The notes under the pieces: model-generated
Told to the model about the DNA's origin: nothing
Seen by the model: only the letters and a program-made list of their open reading frames with translations
Database searches by the model: none
Made by a program: the position numbers and the translations under genes
Shown: piece after piece, positions 13,014-13,587 of the stretch
Layout: every line of letters starts with the position of its first letter
Numbering within the stretch: position 1 is the stretch's first letter
Assembly (NCBI GenBank): GCA_023434015.1
Contig: JAEYTM010000309.1
Span: 1-13,587 of the forward strand
DNA from: Pseudomonadota bacterium
Lineage (GTDB): Bacteria > Pseudomonadota > Alphaproteobacteria > Caulobacterales > Caulobacteraceae
DNA length: 13,587 nucleotides
Reading direction: 5' to 3'

Positions 13014-13587
13014 ATGGCCGACAAGCCGATCAAGAAAGTCGTGCTCGCCTATTCCGGCGGCCTCGACACCTCCATCATCCTGAAGTGGCTGCAGACCGAG
13101 TACGGCGCGGAGGTCGTGACCTTCACCGCCGACCTGGGCCAGGGCGAGGAGTTGGGGCCGGCGCGCGAGAAGGCGCTCAAGCTCGGCATCAAGGAAGAGA
13201 ACATCTTCATCGACGACCTGCGCGAGGAGTTCGTTCGGGACTACGTCTTCCCGATGTTCCGCGCCAACACGGTCTATGAGGGCCAGTACCTTCTCGGCAC
13301 CTCGATCGCCCGGCCGCTGATCGCCAAGCGCCAGATCGAGATCGCCCGCCAGGTCGGCGCCGACGCCGTCTGTCACGGCGCGACCGGCAAGGGCAACGAC
13401 CAGGTCCGTTTCGAGCTCGGCTTCTATGCGCTGGAGCCCGACATCCGCGTGATCGCGCCTTGGCGCGAGTGGGACTTCAAGTCGCGCGAGGCCCTGCTGG
13501 CCTTCGCCGAAGAGCACCAGATTCCGATTTCCAAGGACAAGCGCGGCGAGGCACCCTTCTCGGTCGACGCCAACCTGCTGCACTCGT
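13014..13587 (+). CDS. argG: Argininosuccinate synthase, N-terminal part (3' end outside window)
   Basis: ATP-dependent condensation of citrulline and aspartate to argininosuccinate, in arginine synthesis. 191 codons are present of the usual roughly 400; the frame is still open at the window end. The PP-loop ATP-binding motif SGGLDTS is at 14-20. It is followed by FTADLGQGEE, the EGQYLLGTSIARPL block, and the HGATGKGNDQVRFE block that contacts citrulline and aspartate; all look intact. ATG at 13014 gives the standard start (MADKPIKKVVLAYSGG). The nearest purine-rich site is AGGA, about 12 bases upstream, rather far, so initiation strength is uncertain. It follows the small membrane gene after 66 bases, with a promoter-like element in that gap, so it is probably transcribed on its own. 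Confidence 0.98.
   Translation, partial: MADKPIKKVVLAYSGGLDTSIILKWLQTEYGAEVVTFTADLGQGEELGPAREKALKLGIKEENIFIDDLREEFVRDYVFPMFRANTVYEGQYLLGTSIARPLIAKRQIEIARQVGADAVCHGATGKGNDQVRFELGFYALEPDIRVIAPWREWDFKSREALLAFAEEHQIPISKDKRGEAPFSVDANLLHS

Noticed and set aside
1..13587. Mobile elements, CRISPR arrays, tRNA or rRNA genes, defence or toxin-antitoxin systems
   Set aside because: Read through on both strands; none of their hallmarks (terminal repeats with transposase, regular repeats, tRNA-like folds, characteristic proteins) is present, and gene content is core metabolism.

Overview
The window is a compact, very GC-rich (judged by eye to be near 70%) chromosomal segment from an alphaproteobacterium. 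Protein families, gene order and promoter-like elements all point to Caulobacterales (Caulobacter/Phenylobacterium-like). There is no mobile element, rRNA, tRNA or CRISPR array. No gene-free gap exceeds 300 bases; the largest is about 190 bases (10478-10665).

Layout. Positions 1-2400 (+) hold the C-terminal half of a large NAD-dependent glutamate dehydrogenase, cut by the left edge. It converges on purH, with a perfect 13-bp hairpin between the two genes. The minus-strand block 7908 to 2440 reads rsmB (16S rRNA m5C methyltransferase), rpe (ribulose-phosphate 3-epimerase), a heparinase II/III-family protein, and purH (last two steps of IMP synthesis). Between the heparinase-family gene and purH lies a clear ZTP/ZMP (pfl-type) riboswitch. 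A promoter-like element with a perfect TTGACGC -35 overlaps the end of the heparinase-family gene, so purH is probably its own regulated unit behind rsmB-rpe-hep. Divergent from rsmB is a small SdhAF4 (DUF1674) gene, which converges on pyrF. pyrF diverges from a MarC-family membrane protein gene, which converges on an SDR oxidoreductase gene. The SDR diverges from kup (K+ uptake). kup is translationally coupled to a small unknown membrane protein gene, followed by argG, which is cut by the right edge.

The genes are mostly core metabolism: glutamate catabolism, purine and pyrimidine nucleotide synthesis, pentose phosphate pathway, arginine synthesis, rRNA modification, succinate dehydrogenase assembly and potassium uptake. 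The strongest regulatory signal is the purH riboswitch: it should sense ZMP/ZTP, derived from PurH's own substrate AICAR, when 10-formyl-THF is short, and raise purH expression. I found no undescribed multi-gene system. The least explained items are the heparinase-family protein in a housekeeping cluster, the small protein coupled to kup, and a hairpin over the sdhAF4 ribosome binding site.
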